From the NCBI GenBank assembly GCA_030248195.1, contig JASAND010004077.1:24218-88217 (forward strand): a stretch of 64,000 nucleotides of DNA, written 5' to 3'. Positions 12,656-24,053 of the stretch are shown one piece after another. The notes under the pieces were generated by a model. It saw only the letters and a list, made by a program, of their open reading frames with translations, was not told where the DNA came from and made no database searches. Source of the DNA: Trissonchulus latispiculum (taxonomy: Eukaryota > Nematoda > Enoplea > Enoplida > Ironidae). The position numbers and the translations under genes were made by a program. Within the stretch, counting starts at the first letter, position 1, and every line of letters starts with the position of its first letter.

Positions 12656-13328
12656 TAACCGAAATTTTTTGAAATAAAGAAAGATCTAAGGTCCAGTAGT
12701 TCGTTTTTATGCGCACAAATGATGCATTAACTGGGCAAAAAACCACACTAAATAGGATATTTCGAACTCATTGTTTCAAACACATTACATTACGATAATA
12801 AATATTGGCATTTCTGCGTGCACAAATCGTGAGGCCAGAGTTTCCAGAACCCAGACGAAGACAAACCTTTACCATACCGAAAAACTAATGTTATTTCTTT
12901 AGTTTGCACCCAATTTTATAAAATGAATTTCCACTTATATCCAGTTTCAGATTTAACTTAGAATTCAATTTTGACCCTGCCTACAGTCGAGACAAAGAAT
13001 TTAGAATCCTGTCAGAGATGCGAACTTTTAAGGTTTTCTTTCAAAGTGCAACTACTTTGAATATAATGTACGTCATTCTTATGTTTTGCTTACGTGGAGA
13101 TACAGTCAACAGCACTCTTCCATAAACAATCAAAGTAGTTCTCGTAGCTTCCACTCAGCAAAGTTCTGCCCTGAAATCACACTACAAATTTCGCTACAGC
13201 GTTGTTTTGATCGATGGACATTTTCCCCCAAGTTGTTTTGTTCTGAGAATATTTCTAGCCGTCTTTTGTAACATGACGATGACAAGCAAACGACTGTCCT
13301 CAATCCGATTATTTGTTGCAGTTGGTAC
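12656..13328. other. Unassigned spacer
   Basis: AT-rich, with short open frames lacking splice support or recognisable domains. I see nothing further in it. Confidence 0.3.
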
Positions 13329-13425
13329 TAGAGTTGGGACCGGTTCCAATTTTCAAAACCGGTTCCGGTTCCGGTTCTAGAGTACCGGTTCCGGTTCCGG
13401 CTCTAGCTTCCGGTTCCAGGTTCCA
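13329..13425. repeat. GGTTCC-word repeat block with hAT-like end TAGAGTTGGG
   Basis: The block starts TAGAGTTGGGACCGGTTCC and is then dominated by GGTTCCGGTTCC and CTAGAG words. A possible partner end, GGAACATCTCTA at 14723-14734, is in inverse orientation, which would make a 1.4 kb non-autonomous element. The flanks (GTTGGTAC and CTTGATCG) show no target duplication, so the pairing is uncertain. Confidence 0.45.
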
Positions 13426-13668
13426 AGTACAAAATTCGTAGTTACATTTTAACATTATTTAATATTGGATGCAGACCCCCAGCAAGGGTTATACAATCAA
13501 AATTATAAAGCAATACTGCAAAACAATTGGAATAGGTAATGCGATAATAACAAACTGGGTTAAACTTTTTTGTTTACTTAGAATTTTAAAGTTCTTGCCT
13601 TACCTTGAATCTGCTCCATTACAAATGCTGTTACTATATGCACAACATACACTAAACCGATCCGATCC

Positions 13669-13745
13669 GGCAAGTGGCCGGGCGATCCAATCCGATCCGA
13701 TCCGATCCGATCCAGCCCCGGATCGGACCTGAACTGATCCGATCC
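13669..13745. repeat. GATCC/GGATC subterminal-type repeat block
   Basis: Many GATCCGATCC words with a shift of orientation at the right side (CCCCGGATCGGACC). The same word block occurs at 15349-15436 and 51321-51452. Open frames on both strands here are low-complexity artefacts. Confidence 0.6.
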
Positions 13746-15348
13746 GACCATAATGTTAATTTTCAATTGTAGACACTTAAATTGCTATATTTTCCGATTT
13801 CCCCTTATTTTGCAAAACTCTTCATCAAACTTCTCACCTGAATCATATTGAATAATTCTGAAAGTCCGTATCAGAAACTGCAGCTGCAGAATGATGTGTG
13901 GTCACTTTGAAAAATAAGGATTTGTTTTGTTTTGGGTGTTTAAGATCTAGTGAGAACTACACAAAACACAGAGAGAAATGAGAACTATACAAGGATAAGA
14001 TAAAATTAAAGAAAAAACTAGGGTGTAAGACCAAAAAATATGCGTACAAACTATGGTCGTATTAATATAAGCAAGCAATGTACATGTTTTAACATCGTTC
14101 GGAAATGGAGACGACATGGAAAATATACGGAAATTATAATATTTAATATATAATATAAAAATTATATATTATATTATATTATTTTATTAGATAAAGCGGT
14201 TTTATCTACAGAAAATCTAAAATATACAAAGGTTTGCTAAGATTTATGCACATTGAAGATTTAGCTTTTTTCGTGATCAAATAGATGTGGTTCCGCGTCA
14301 TGTTGTTGCAACCTTTTCAGCCAAAGAACACCCAAGTTTCGGGTTTTCATTTAAATGGTTATGGTTATGGTAAACGATATGGTTATCATTTAAAGGCTCT
14401 TGACAGTCTGAACACGTTTAATATACAATCATTTCCAAAAATGCACTCGATTCCCAAATTCACGAAAACAAGATTTTTTCCGGATTTAAGTTTTTTCCAT
14501 CACAAACAAGCCATGGGTCTTGACTCGAAAGGCCTTGACGAGCTGAACAACCTTTGTACAACTAGACCCCAGAAATGACTCCTGTTCCCCAGATTCACAA
14601 AAACTTCCATCCATGAATAGTGAAATCGAGAAATTGGAACATTTTCATGTATTGGTTCCAGCTCATAATTAGCTTTTAAATAATACCCTATTATTCAAAT
14701 GCAAGTGGAAAAATATGCACCTGGAACATCTCTACTTGATCGCGGATACAAAATTTCGAATGAGGTAAAATTTTGGAGAAATTAAATATTTTTAATAAAT
14801 TAAATAATTAAATAATAAATATTTTTCGTGATTCAATCCCGATATGCAGGTTGTTCTAAATTTCCAGTTCAGGGCGATTCTAAATAATATCTATTGTTGG
14901 GGTTTGCTCTTAAGGCATAAGTTCGCAATAAACGACCAAAGTTTGCACACACAATTTTGGTCGCACAATGGCAAAAGTGCGTCCGGCAGATTTTGCAGGC
15001 TTTCCACTTCTCAGCAAACGCACTGTGGCGAAACATTTTCCTTTCAATTTCAGACAACGTTCCTATTAGTTGAGAACTTTTAATCATACCAGAATAAGTC
15101 AATCTCAGCGGTCAGCGGTACTGAATTTAAAAAGCGGAACAGACGGTCCAAAAGTTAATTAGCAGGAAATATTAGGAGCAATCCCATTTGTCTCTTTTTT
15201 TATATATGCGTATAAAAAATTTATTTATCCAGACAGAGAGCATAAACAAAAACATTAATAAAATTCAACATTTGAACAAAAGTCCGAAAAGATTTTACAA
15301 ATTTCTTCGAAAAAATGTTGCAATTTCAAAATTTGCTTCATTTGCCGG
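13746..15348. other. AT-rich interior between repeat blocks
   Basis: No supportable gene. Holds an A/T palindromic stretch near 14140-14180 and the GGAACATCTCTA candidate repeat end at 14723-14734. It may be the interior of one or two non-autonomous DNA elements bounded by the GGTTCC and GATCC blocks. Confidence 0.3.
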
Positions 15349-15436
15349 ATCGGCGATCCGCAAAAATCAAGCCGATCCGATCCGGCCGATCCGATCCGAA
15401 AATTTATCGATCCGATCCGATCCACATCACTAGTTG
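15349..15436. repeat. GATCC-word block ending in hAT-like TIR CATCACTA
   Basis: Repeated GATCCGATCCG words ending in GATCCACATCACTA. The reverse complement, TAGTGATGTGGATCGGATC, matches the start of the block at 51321 (TAGTGACGAGGATCGGATC) with three differences, so this is a real family end. Confidence 0.6.
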
Positions 15437-15803
15437 AAACACAATTCAATTTATTAATGATTATTATAATTCTTGACAGTTACAGTAATTGGATAATTGA
15501 ATAATACTAGTAACACTAATTATGATATCAATGACCAAAGATAACACTCCACTGATTACAGATTTAGATGTACAAAATGCAGATTACAAGATTGCCAGAG
15601 TTGCCAGTTTTAGAGTAAACTTTGTTAACTAGTTTTAGTTGAGGGACAAGACTTTAAATTCTGACTCGTTACCGTTACTTCTTCTTCTTTCCCTACACTA
15701 TTATTCTCGCCTATTATACTCTACTGCTAAACTCTGTGCTTTCCTTATATGTTCGTGTTAGTGCTGTCTATCTCTTTATCAGTCCTCTAAGCAAGGACAA
15801 CAA

Positions 15804-15845
<42 letters not shown>

Positions 15846-16426
15846 GTTAATAAGTACAGGCAAATTCCGGTCCTTGGGTGTGCCCAAGAATGCTGTTCCA
15901 ATCTCCTGTAGCGGAGCACACAGCGCACAGTTCCCGGATGCTATTCGGAAAACCTGAGGGGTCTAACCCAGGGGTCGGTCTGGTTGGGAGATTCCTGGTT
16001 ATATAAACTTTAACAATTAATTAATTTAAATTGTTAATTTATCTTCTTTTAAATCTTCCTATCTTCGTTCCAGCACACACAAAATAGTTAGGCCAGAAGG
16101 GTGGGGATAACAATCCCCTCGGTAAGAATGACGAAAATCAGAGTAAAACTCATCTTTTGGAAGTTGAAAGGATAAAGTTCAATTTAGAGTAATCAAAATA
16201 AAATGTCAAATTCTCTGCTTTAGGTTTTAGGTCCCACACTAGATTCTGGTGCTGCACTTGTACTCGTCTTCGCCTTAACCGTTCCACAAAAAGTCCGAAT
16301 CGGTTCTCAAAGTACCTTGATAAGCTGATTCTGATCCAATTAACTATCCAATATCTGTGTCCTTCACTGGACTGACTACAGGCAAGCTGACCAATAAATA
16401 ATCACTGAGAAATCCCAATTACTGAC
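15437..16426. other. Spacer with (TAA)n microsatellite
   Basis: Pure (TAA/AAT)n tract at about 15806-15845. The moderately GC-rich part at 15860-15995 and the purine-rich 16090-16150 could be old retroelement debris, but no domain is visible. Confidence 0.3.
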
Positions 16427-17419
16427 GAGCTGTAAAGTTGGAAGTGTACGAACAACCAAACTTTACGAGTGGGAAACTGTGCACAAGGAGAACGTCGAAC
16501 CTGGAGGAGATGTAGTTCCAGTCGAACCAACTAACCTCGCCAAATAAGCCTAAGTGAATCCTACCGAATGGAGTTTAACCACCGATGAAGAGCACAGACT
16601 CAAATTATTTAGATCCTACCCCAAATTTGCTGAAATGTACATGCTTAAAAATAACTAACTACCTACCCAAATAATCTTAGAAAGAGCCCTACTTTCCGAA
16701 TATACAAGTCTAACACAAAAACCTAAGCTAAAATGACGCCCTAAAATGGTCCGAAAAGAGGCCACATTTACTGGAAAACAATATGTTTGACAAAGGGGCG
16801 AACCCCGAAAAATTGCGTACAAATTTAGAGTAAACTACAGTGTAATTAAGACAAAAATTACAGAGACTATGAACGTATTAAGCACAAAATAAGACCACAA
16901 AACTTCTCAACAAAACACAAGAACTACAATAAAAAGACTACAAAGGACTGACCTAACTAGAAAAGAGAACCTAAACTTTCAAGGTAATTTTTAGAGGCAT
17001 CTAGAGACAGTAGAAGTAATAGAGAATTTAAAAACAAATAGAGGAATAAAGCAGATATGAGAAGTCTAGCTCTACAGGGTCAACCTGGAGCGACTAATAG
17101 TCTAAAGAGGCCAACACTTTAGACTGTATAGGTTGATAATAAAAGGCACAGCAAATATGAGTTCCACACAGAGCGATTAATGCATCTGTCAAAACAACGT
17201 TGGCACACTATGCTTTCAAGCTACGTAAACTTTACAAATTTTCTTCGTAAATTTTGGATAGCGAATAGGCGATACTAAGGCAGACGCACACCTGAGCGTA
17301 ACTTTCGCAAAACTTAACTGATTTAGTTCAAATTTGGTATGGATGCATTTGAACACATTTCTGATCGATCTGCAGCAAAATTTTAAAATTTTAAAAATTT
17401 AAAATTTTTACATTTTCCA

Positions 17420-17697
17420 AGGGGGGACCAAGGGGAACCGAAAAATTTTTTGTCTCCGATTTCGCTGAAAAGTTGCATATAGGGGTTACCTTGGTCGCTG
17501 AACACGAATCTGAAAGCCGTTTTTGGATCCACCTTTTCGTTAGCTAAAAATAAGCTAAAGTTGTAAGCTTAATGTTTAAGCTTATATTTAGCTAACGAAA
17601 AGCTGGATCGAAAAACGGTTTTCAGATTCGTGTTCAGCGACCAAGATAACCCCTATATGCAACTTTTCAGCGAAATCGGAGACAAAAAATTTTTTGA
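17420..17697. repeat. Palindrome of the GGGGACCAAGG family
   Basis: Left arm CAAGGGGGGACCAAGGGGAAC, TTTTTTGTCTCCGATTTCGC and TCGCTGAACACGAATCTGAAA pair with their complements in the right arm. The centre near 17555-17585 is TAAGCTTAATGTTTAAGCTTA. The right arm ends early, just before the hAT-like element, while the left arm continues into AAATTTT-rich sequence. Confidence 0.8.
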
Positions 17698-17719
17698 CCC
17701 CATTTTTACTGCGCCTGGA

Positions 17720-18191
17720 TAGTGTTGTCATCCGGGCCTGTTTCGGGCTCGGGCCCGGGGCCGGGCCCGGGCCGGGCCTGTCCCGAGCCCGGCCCGGATC
17801 AAGATTCGATCGGACTGGCCCGGCCCGGATCAAGATTCGATCGGACTGGCCCGGCCCGAAACAGGCTCGGATTTTTTCCCGAGCCGTTTCCGGGCCAAAG
17901 GTAAAATTGATATAAATGGATTTAAAAACACCGAATTTTTACTGCATATCCTTGAAACTAGAAGCTTATATTTCCTATCATTTATGTTAATTATCTGCTA
18001 AAACCTACATCAAAAATCGTTTTTACTAATTTTGACCATTCGGGCCAGTTTCGGGCCCGACGTCCTGGCCGGCCTCGGGCCTGTTTCGGTCCCGAAATCC
18101 GGGCCGGGCCTCGGGCGTGTTTCGGGCCCGGATGACTAGGAACGGCCCTGCCCGGGCCCGGCCCGGATTTTTCGCAAACGTTACAACACTA
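17720..18191. mobile_element. 472 bp hAT-like MITE with GGCCCGG subterminal repeats
   Basis: Ends are TAGTGTTGT and its complement ACAACACTA. The flanking 8-mers CGCCTGGA (17712-17719) and CGCTTGGA (18192-18199) match at seven of eight positions, which is the 8-bp target duplication of hAT elements. Both subterminal regions are dense in GGCCCGGGCC/CGGGCCCGA words; the middle is AT-rich with no coding frame. Confidence 0.8.
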
Positions 18192-19444
18192 CGCTTGGAT
18201 AGCTTTTCAGGCCTAAAAATAAGGGTTTTTCCTTAACAAAAAGTTTGCTAGCACACTAGCCAGAAAACCAAAGCCCTCAAAACATACAGACAGTTTGCCC
18301 TTATTTGAGCCTAATATTTGGTAAAAAGCTAGGGTAGGCTAGGGGCTGTCAATTTTATTAGATCGGAAACGGCGCACGGTCACATCGCAACTTTTTGCCA
18401 AATTTCAAACTTTGAGCTGTTATAGCTGAAGAAGGAAGCAACGCTCTAAAGCCGAAATATTTTTAGTATTTAGCACTAGCACCAGATAACATTTATGGCT
18501 GACAGTTTCAGAATTGGTCTAACTGTTAATCCACCAGAGCTGAAAGAACTTTTTTGAAAAATCCCATTTTTCCCACCAAAATTTGAACTTTGGCGTCCTG
18601 CCAAAAACAGTGTAGATGAGATATATTGTTGCCCACCCTAAACCTTTTTACTTTGATATGTTGGCTAACGTTCGGGAGAAGAGCTCTCTCCGACGATGTC
18701 GTGCCAGCCCCTTCGTAGCCTCCCCCCTTAACCAGTGAAAGCTTTAATTTCACGGTTTTTTGATCTGTTTTTGGCTACCCATTAAAACTGATGACGCTGT
18801 CTCTAGTTGTTTTTTATCGTTGGACAATGAATATTTGGGCTTTAAAATTCAGTTTTATGTAACAATGGAAATGGCTCTTTCTAAAAGTAAAATGAAATTT
18901 GGTCCAGACAAATGTAGTAGCTACAAGCTGACTTACACAGCGTTGTAAGTCAGAATCAAAGAATAACTAACCAAGCAAGAACTTTAGACAGAGTGGACTT
19001 TAAATAAACATAAAAATAACGAGTTAGTTCATTTTTATGAATATTATTTTATGTATTTTATGTTTGAATACATCACCAGACTATGTTTGATTATAATCTG
19101 GAACGACGACTTTGCAAACTCACAAATTAGTACATCAATGAAAAACTTTGATCATGTCATAATGGACGGACTCTACTACACTTGTTTTATTTCAACTCAA
19201 TATGCAAGCGCTATCTAAAGTGTTTTGACAAATTGGAAAGCTGAAAGCACATTTTTGAGGCCAGTGTAAAACTGAATACCCTGAAGACCTCGACTATAAT
19301 GTTGCTGCTGGAATATTTACGCCAAGGTACAGCATGTATATGTTTTGGCATAAGAAAGTATTATATATGTTATTCTTGCACATATTTATGCACATGTGTA
19401 TATAATGCATTTTGCAGTCACTCCAGGAACCTCAGGTTTAATGG

Positions 19445-20071
19445 GCACTTATAAAGATGGGGGGGACAAAAATTTTGCCTTGGTCCCCCCTTGTTTCGAA
19501 AAAAATTTTTTGTCTCCGATTTGGATGAGAAGGTGCCCCTAGGGTAAATCGAGGTCGCTGATTTCAAAAATCGAATCGAGAGATCGATCCGATCAATCGA
19601 TAGATCAGTAGAATCGATCGATCAAAATCGATCAAAAACTTTTTGTCTCCGATTTTCGCGAAAAGTCGCCTATAGGGTAATTCGGGGGCGCTGATTCCGA
19701 ATCTGCAGTCGAAATTTCATGAAAATCGATCCTGCACCCGTAAAAATCGATTTTCATCGAGTTTTTCAAAAATCGTCTATAAGTCAAATTTGGCAGCTCG
19801 GATCGAAATTTCGACTGTAGATTCGGAATCAGCGCACCCGAATTACCCTATAGGCGACTTTTCGCGAAAATCGGAGACAAAAATTTTTTTGATCGATCGA
19901 TTCTACTGATCGATCGATTGATCGGATCGATCTCTCGATTCGATTTTTGAAATCAACGACCTCGATTTACCCTAGGGGCACCTTCTTATCCAAATCGGAG
20001 ACAAAAAATTTTTTTCGAAACATAAGGGGGGACCAAGGCAAAATTTTTGTCCCCCCCATCTTTATAAGTGC
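19445..20071. repeat. 627 bp near-perfect palindrome with (GATC)-rich arms
   Basis: Starts GCACTTATAAAGATGGGGGG and ends with the reverse complement. Paired landmarks along the arms: GCCTTGGTCCCCCCTTGTTTC/GAAACATAAGGGGGGACCAAGGC, GGTAAATCGAGGTCG/CGACCTCGATTTACC, and GCGAAAAGTCGCCTATAGGGTAATTCG. The turn is near 19758. It shares the GGGGGGACCAAGG and TTTGTCTCCGATTT motifs with the other palindrome family but has its own arms. A TTTAATG sits outside both ends. Confidence 0.85.
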
Positions 20072-20349
20072 CGGTTTAATGATGTATACCAGAACAAATG
20101 TCAAAGTGTGACAACATAGCCCTTCTACCTGGAAAATTTTAAAGTATAGTACATAAAAACTAATCTCCGTAATGTTCACAACATTTCTAGTACACTAGTT
20201 AAATAGGATTGAAGGTTGCCGAAATGCTTTAAGAATTTCAATTACAAGCTACTACTAAATTGTTTTTGTTTGAATAATTGTTTTGTTTGACTGAAGTTCC
20301 GTCAAAGCCAGGAAATCATTGTTAATACAGATATGACTGCGCTTTCGTT

Positions 20350-20700
20350 TATTCAATTTTCCAAGACACTTCGATAAGTAAAATTCAATGGGATCATTTC
20401 AGGAAAGCTCCACGGGCACAGAGTCTGCAAGGCTATGCTTTCGACTACGCTGAGTAAAATATCGCTAATTTTTCGATTTTGCTTTATATTAGATTTTTTC
20501 GATTCGTAAGGGGGGACCAAGGGGATCTCTTTAACTATTCCCCCCCCCAAAAGACCCAATTTAACAATTTCCCCCCCAAATTGGAAACTGTACTGTACTG
20601 AGTCAACCTAAAGCAGACTCGAAAAACAGAAGAAAGATTCGTGTTCTGCGACGCCGAAAACGCCTATATACAACGTTTCAGCGAAAGCGAACACAATAAT
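20350..20700. repeat. Decayed copy of the GGGGACCAAGG palindrome family
   Basis: Contains GCTTTCGACTACGCTGAG, AAGGGGGGACCAAGGGGA, then C-runs, and in the second half GATTCGTGTTCTGCGACGCCG and GCCTATATACAACGTTTCAGCG, which are right-arm landmarks. The centre is lost. Confidence 0.5.
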
Positions 20701-21557
20701 TCCTAGAAATACATTTCTCCTTTGTCCATAAGTAAATATTTTCAGATATTGAAAACTTGAGAACACCGGAAGCAAATGCAAGTCGTAAGTATGAAATCCA
20801 ATCAAATTTAGTTCTAAAGTCTGCGTAAATGTAGATGCTTCCAGTCATCCTTTTTGCTCTCAATAATTTGCGTATAACATTTATATTCCTCGTAGATTCC
20901 TGCCGATAGCATTTAATTAGAGTAAAATATTTCAAGCATTTACGTATAATTTTAATTTCGCGTTGAAAAACCACGTGAATCCTTTTCGCTATATACCTTT
21001 AAAACAAAATAAATTCTGCGTAAGAAATAAACAAAATTCTGCGTAAGATCAAATTAACTGCAACAAGAGATGTGATGAATTTACGTAGCTTGGAAGCATA
21101 GTGTGCCAACGTTGTTTGACAGATGCATAAAAGAAACAGGACCATTCACTAAGACGGAAAAACAACAGACTGACTAAGATTGAGACGTCTGGAAAGAACT
21201 AGTTTTGAAAGAGCGTGGAAGAATTTGATTGGATAATTTTGAGACCCCTTTGAGAAGTGAGATGCTGGGAGAGGCTTCGAGAGAAAATAGACGTCTCAAC
21301 AGCGCCACCTATTGGCTAGGCTGGCTGATACACATATGCATAATTTACACATAGACGCACAAAACTCAAGCAAAAGATTTTGACACATAAATTTCACATA
21401 ATAATTTCAAACGAATTTCACAACACATTTTCATAAGAAATTACACTCATTATAATTCACTCTTAAAGATAATATTTCTACCACAATTTTCATCAGAATA
21501 ATTTCACATACACACATTAATACTTTTAGAGGACCGACGTCACGCCGCCTCATTACA

Positions 21558-23591
21558 ACTCCCCAGGGCTTACCGCCCGAGCTCCTGCGAGGGACAACAT
21601 AACCAAAAAGAAGTTGAAAATTTAAACTCTAAAAATTTTTGACGAGTTTTTGGTAAATGGGTCTCACAACATACGTATGAAGAAAACAATTTATAAGACA
21701 TGACAAGTTATAAAAACGACGAAACTGGCTAAGTAAACATGACTAAATATGAAGGCGAAGTTAGGGCTGACTTGGCGTCAGCGGACTAGTGACGACCAGT
21801 TAGAAAAATGCGCCTGGTAACTGCCATTATATTGCCACTGGGACGGTGCGAGATTGGGAAGAAGACCAGGTCCTCCAGCCGTCACGGCGAGGACAAGTAC
21901 CCATAAAAAGAAAACGAACTATGAAAATAAGAAAAGGACCAGAATGTCAGCTTCATGAGAGCATCTTCAGGCTAAGGTACGGAGGTAACCTCTCGCACGG
22001 CTCACAGAGCGCAAATTTCGGCTGGGTGGGAAGGTGGGCCTAAGCTCGCTCGACTACCTCACTTCCCTTCAGATCTTCCACAAAATTTAAGAACCAAAAA
22101 GGTTATTAAGATAGGTTAATTTAGTATAATTTAAGATTAAGTAAGTAAATCCCAGTGTTTCGCTCACGGTTAGGAGTAAGTTTGTGGAGTCTTTAGGTAA
22201 AATATAAGTAATTAAAATTAAAAGTAGGACTACAAAGTAGTCCAAAACATGCTTAAGCATGTATAAGAAGAACCAAAAGGGTACAAAGAAGTCCCCAAGT
22301 ACCCTCGTGGCACTTATGATATTAAATAAAATTAAATTAGGGGGGTCAAATGGAGTCTTGAAGTTAACTAAAACGCGAAACACCGGTTAAAATATAAGTA
22401 AAAGTCCTATAAAATAAGAAATTTTGTAGAAGATCCTCCCAACCGCGCTGCAGGCCCTAGAATGGAAGGGGCATATAAATCGGGAGCTACTTTGGCGCAC
22501 TGGAGAGGGACACAAAACTGACATTTAAATAAAATTTTGACCATAAAACCAGATATTGGGTACGTTAGGGCAGGAACAGTTGGGACTACTAAATAAAACA
22601 AAATAATTTTGGTAAAAAGTGGCGGCAGGTAGGGAAGATAGTGGGACCTAACTGGTACGTCACACGGCCTCTGACGTTGCGTCAGGTAACAGGGAGTAAT
22701 AAAACCCGCAAAACAAATCAAACCCGTTAATAAAACTACAAAAATAAAAAAGAAATCCTCAAGAAAAGAATAAACCGTATTTTAGTAAAATTTTTGAAAT
22801 AAACTTTGGTTAAGTGATTACAATATACATAATACGCACGTAAAGCTATACTGACAAGAATTATGCAAGAAACCACAGACAAATATCACTATAAGATACC
22901 TAAAATTTAGGTTAAATTTTTAAAATAATACTCAAGAAAAGGATAAAATGGTAGTATATAATTAAGAAAACTTCTAACTTTATAAAAGAATGCTCGGAAA
23001 AGGTTAATTTGTAAACATTAGTAACATCAGACTAATAAAACATGACAAGAAAATACACATGTTAAAGCATACATTTATATACCAGTTCAAATATCAAAAT
23101 AGGGAATCGTCTTCTTGTAGGGAAAGGATATATACAGTAAACGTCACTATCATAGGAATGGCACCAATCGTTGAAAATAGTCATAATATTGAGCAAGTAT
23201 AGTCATCGTTGAGTAAGTCACTATCGGGAAGGCACTATTTGAGCAAATTAAGTCCAAGTATGGTAGTCTTCACAAGGTGAGCATAAAGTAAGTCCAAAAT
23301 AGGGAATATAGGCATAAGTAGAGAAAGTCACAGCCAAGGAAAATAGGATCATCAAGTATAAAATATAAGTCCAGAACAGAGTAGGTCCAGTCCAGTAATA
23401 TAGGGTCCAATATGGAAAAGTCAAATGATGGGATGATGGGAGATAAGAACCTCCGCCGTAATGATATACCTCCGCCGTTATGATGAACCTCCGCCGTTAT
23501 GATGAAAGGACCTAGAAAATAATCGTCACGATTATTAACTGTACAGAAGGTAGACCAGTCTCTGGTGTTACCTTGATCTGGGCCGGACAGC
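21558..23591 (-). other. Non-coding 3' part of the Gypsy element with short repeats
   Basis: No supportable frame. Holds three copies of an about 19-bp unit (CCTCCGCCGTTATGATGA) at roughly 23450-23505 and many degenerate AAGTCCAA words at 23180-23420. The purine-rich GGGGAG next to the LTR is the likely polypurine tract on the minus strand. Confidence 0.4.
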
Positions 23592-24053
23592 TCAGAAATC
23601 GAACCATAAGGGGCTGGAAGGATCGACTGGCAGAGTGGAATTGGCGCGATGGGCGTTGGCGGGGTCATCCACGCCGATACAAGGATAGTAAATGTTCCGC
23701 TCTTCTCCGGGTGCTGCTAAACCCGCTATAAATTCACCCGTTCTGTTAGGCTGCAATCGTAAAGGTGCAGCTCGCATTTGCGGGGGCGGGTAATCCGTCC
23801 CAAAGAACGGTGGGACGAGTTCATCGTTCTCTCATCTCTCAACCACATGGTCAATCCGTTTACGGATGACTGCCATAAAAGCGTCGTAATCCACCGCGGA
23901 CAGCGGGGTTCGCGCTTCCCAATCGTCATAAAAGTCCTGAGGACCGCCCTGGGTAAACCAGAGCATAATTTCCGTCCAATATGACCCATGGATTGACATC
24001 CCGTTGAACCAATTGGTTCTTTGGAACCAGGGGTCGAACTGCTCTCCGGCCAT
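23592..24053 (-). pseudogene. Unknown 3' ORF of the Gypsy element, one in-frame TGA
   Basis: Reading from the ATG at 24051-24053, one frame runs 73 codons to a TGA at 23832-23834, continues open for about 79 more codons and stops at 23592. Composition on both sides of the TGA is protein-like: the first half is Trp/Phe-rich and amphipathic (FDPWFQRTNWFNG, IMLWFTQGGPQDF), the second half is Pro/Asp-rich. It lies about 1 kb after pol in the position where some elements carry env, but I see no signal peptide, transmembrane segment or Cys pattern. I cannot assign a function; a displaced structural (capsid-like) module is only a guess. A shifted 117-codon frame overlaps it but looks like a shadow. 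Confidence 0.45.

Larger units (their letters stand above)
17181..21127. mobile_element. 3.95 kb non-autonomous TIR DNA element, TAA target duplication
   Basis: The ends are inverted repeats of about 50 bp beginning TGCATCTGTCAAA, with one indel and one mismatch. TAA is duplicated at 17178-17180 and 21128-21130, and the empty site is preserved in the intact LTR copy (GGTTAAAAG near 33486), so the boundaries are firm. The interior has no transposase frame; it is made of palindromes (17420-17697, 19445-20071, 20350-20700) and a hAT-like element (17720-18191). A 3-bp TWA-type duplication is typical of PIF/Harbinger elements, so that superfamily is my inference. Confidence 0.85.
16431..21557 (-). 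repeat. 3' LTR of the Gypsy element, split by a TIR element
   Basis: Halves 16431-17180 and 21128-21557 together match the 5' LTR at 32741-33916. The uninterrupted length would be 1177 nt against 1176 nt. Differences include single substitutions and a one-base indel (CCCCTTTGAG against CCCCTTGAG). Confidence 0.93.

Noticed and set aside
12056..12658. Two nearly identical 82-codon frames on opposite strands
   Set aside because: They come from the two arms of one palindrome; the same peptide appears because the arms are complementary copies.
17694..17915. Gly/Pro/Arg-rich frames on both strands
   Set aside because: They are translations of GGCCCGG repeat words in the hAT-like element.
22407..22721. 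104-codon minus-strand hydrophobic frame in the Gypsy 3' region as a possible env
   Set aside because: No signal peptide, no Cys pattern, no defined start context; hydrophobicity follows from AT-rich composition.
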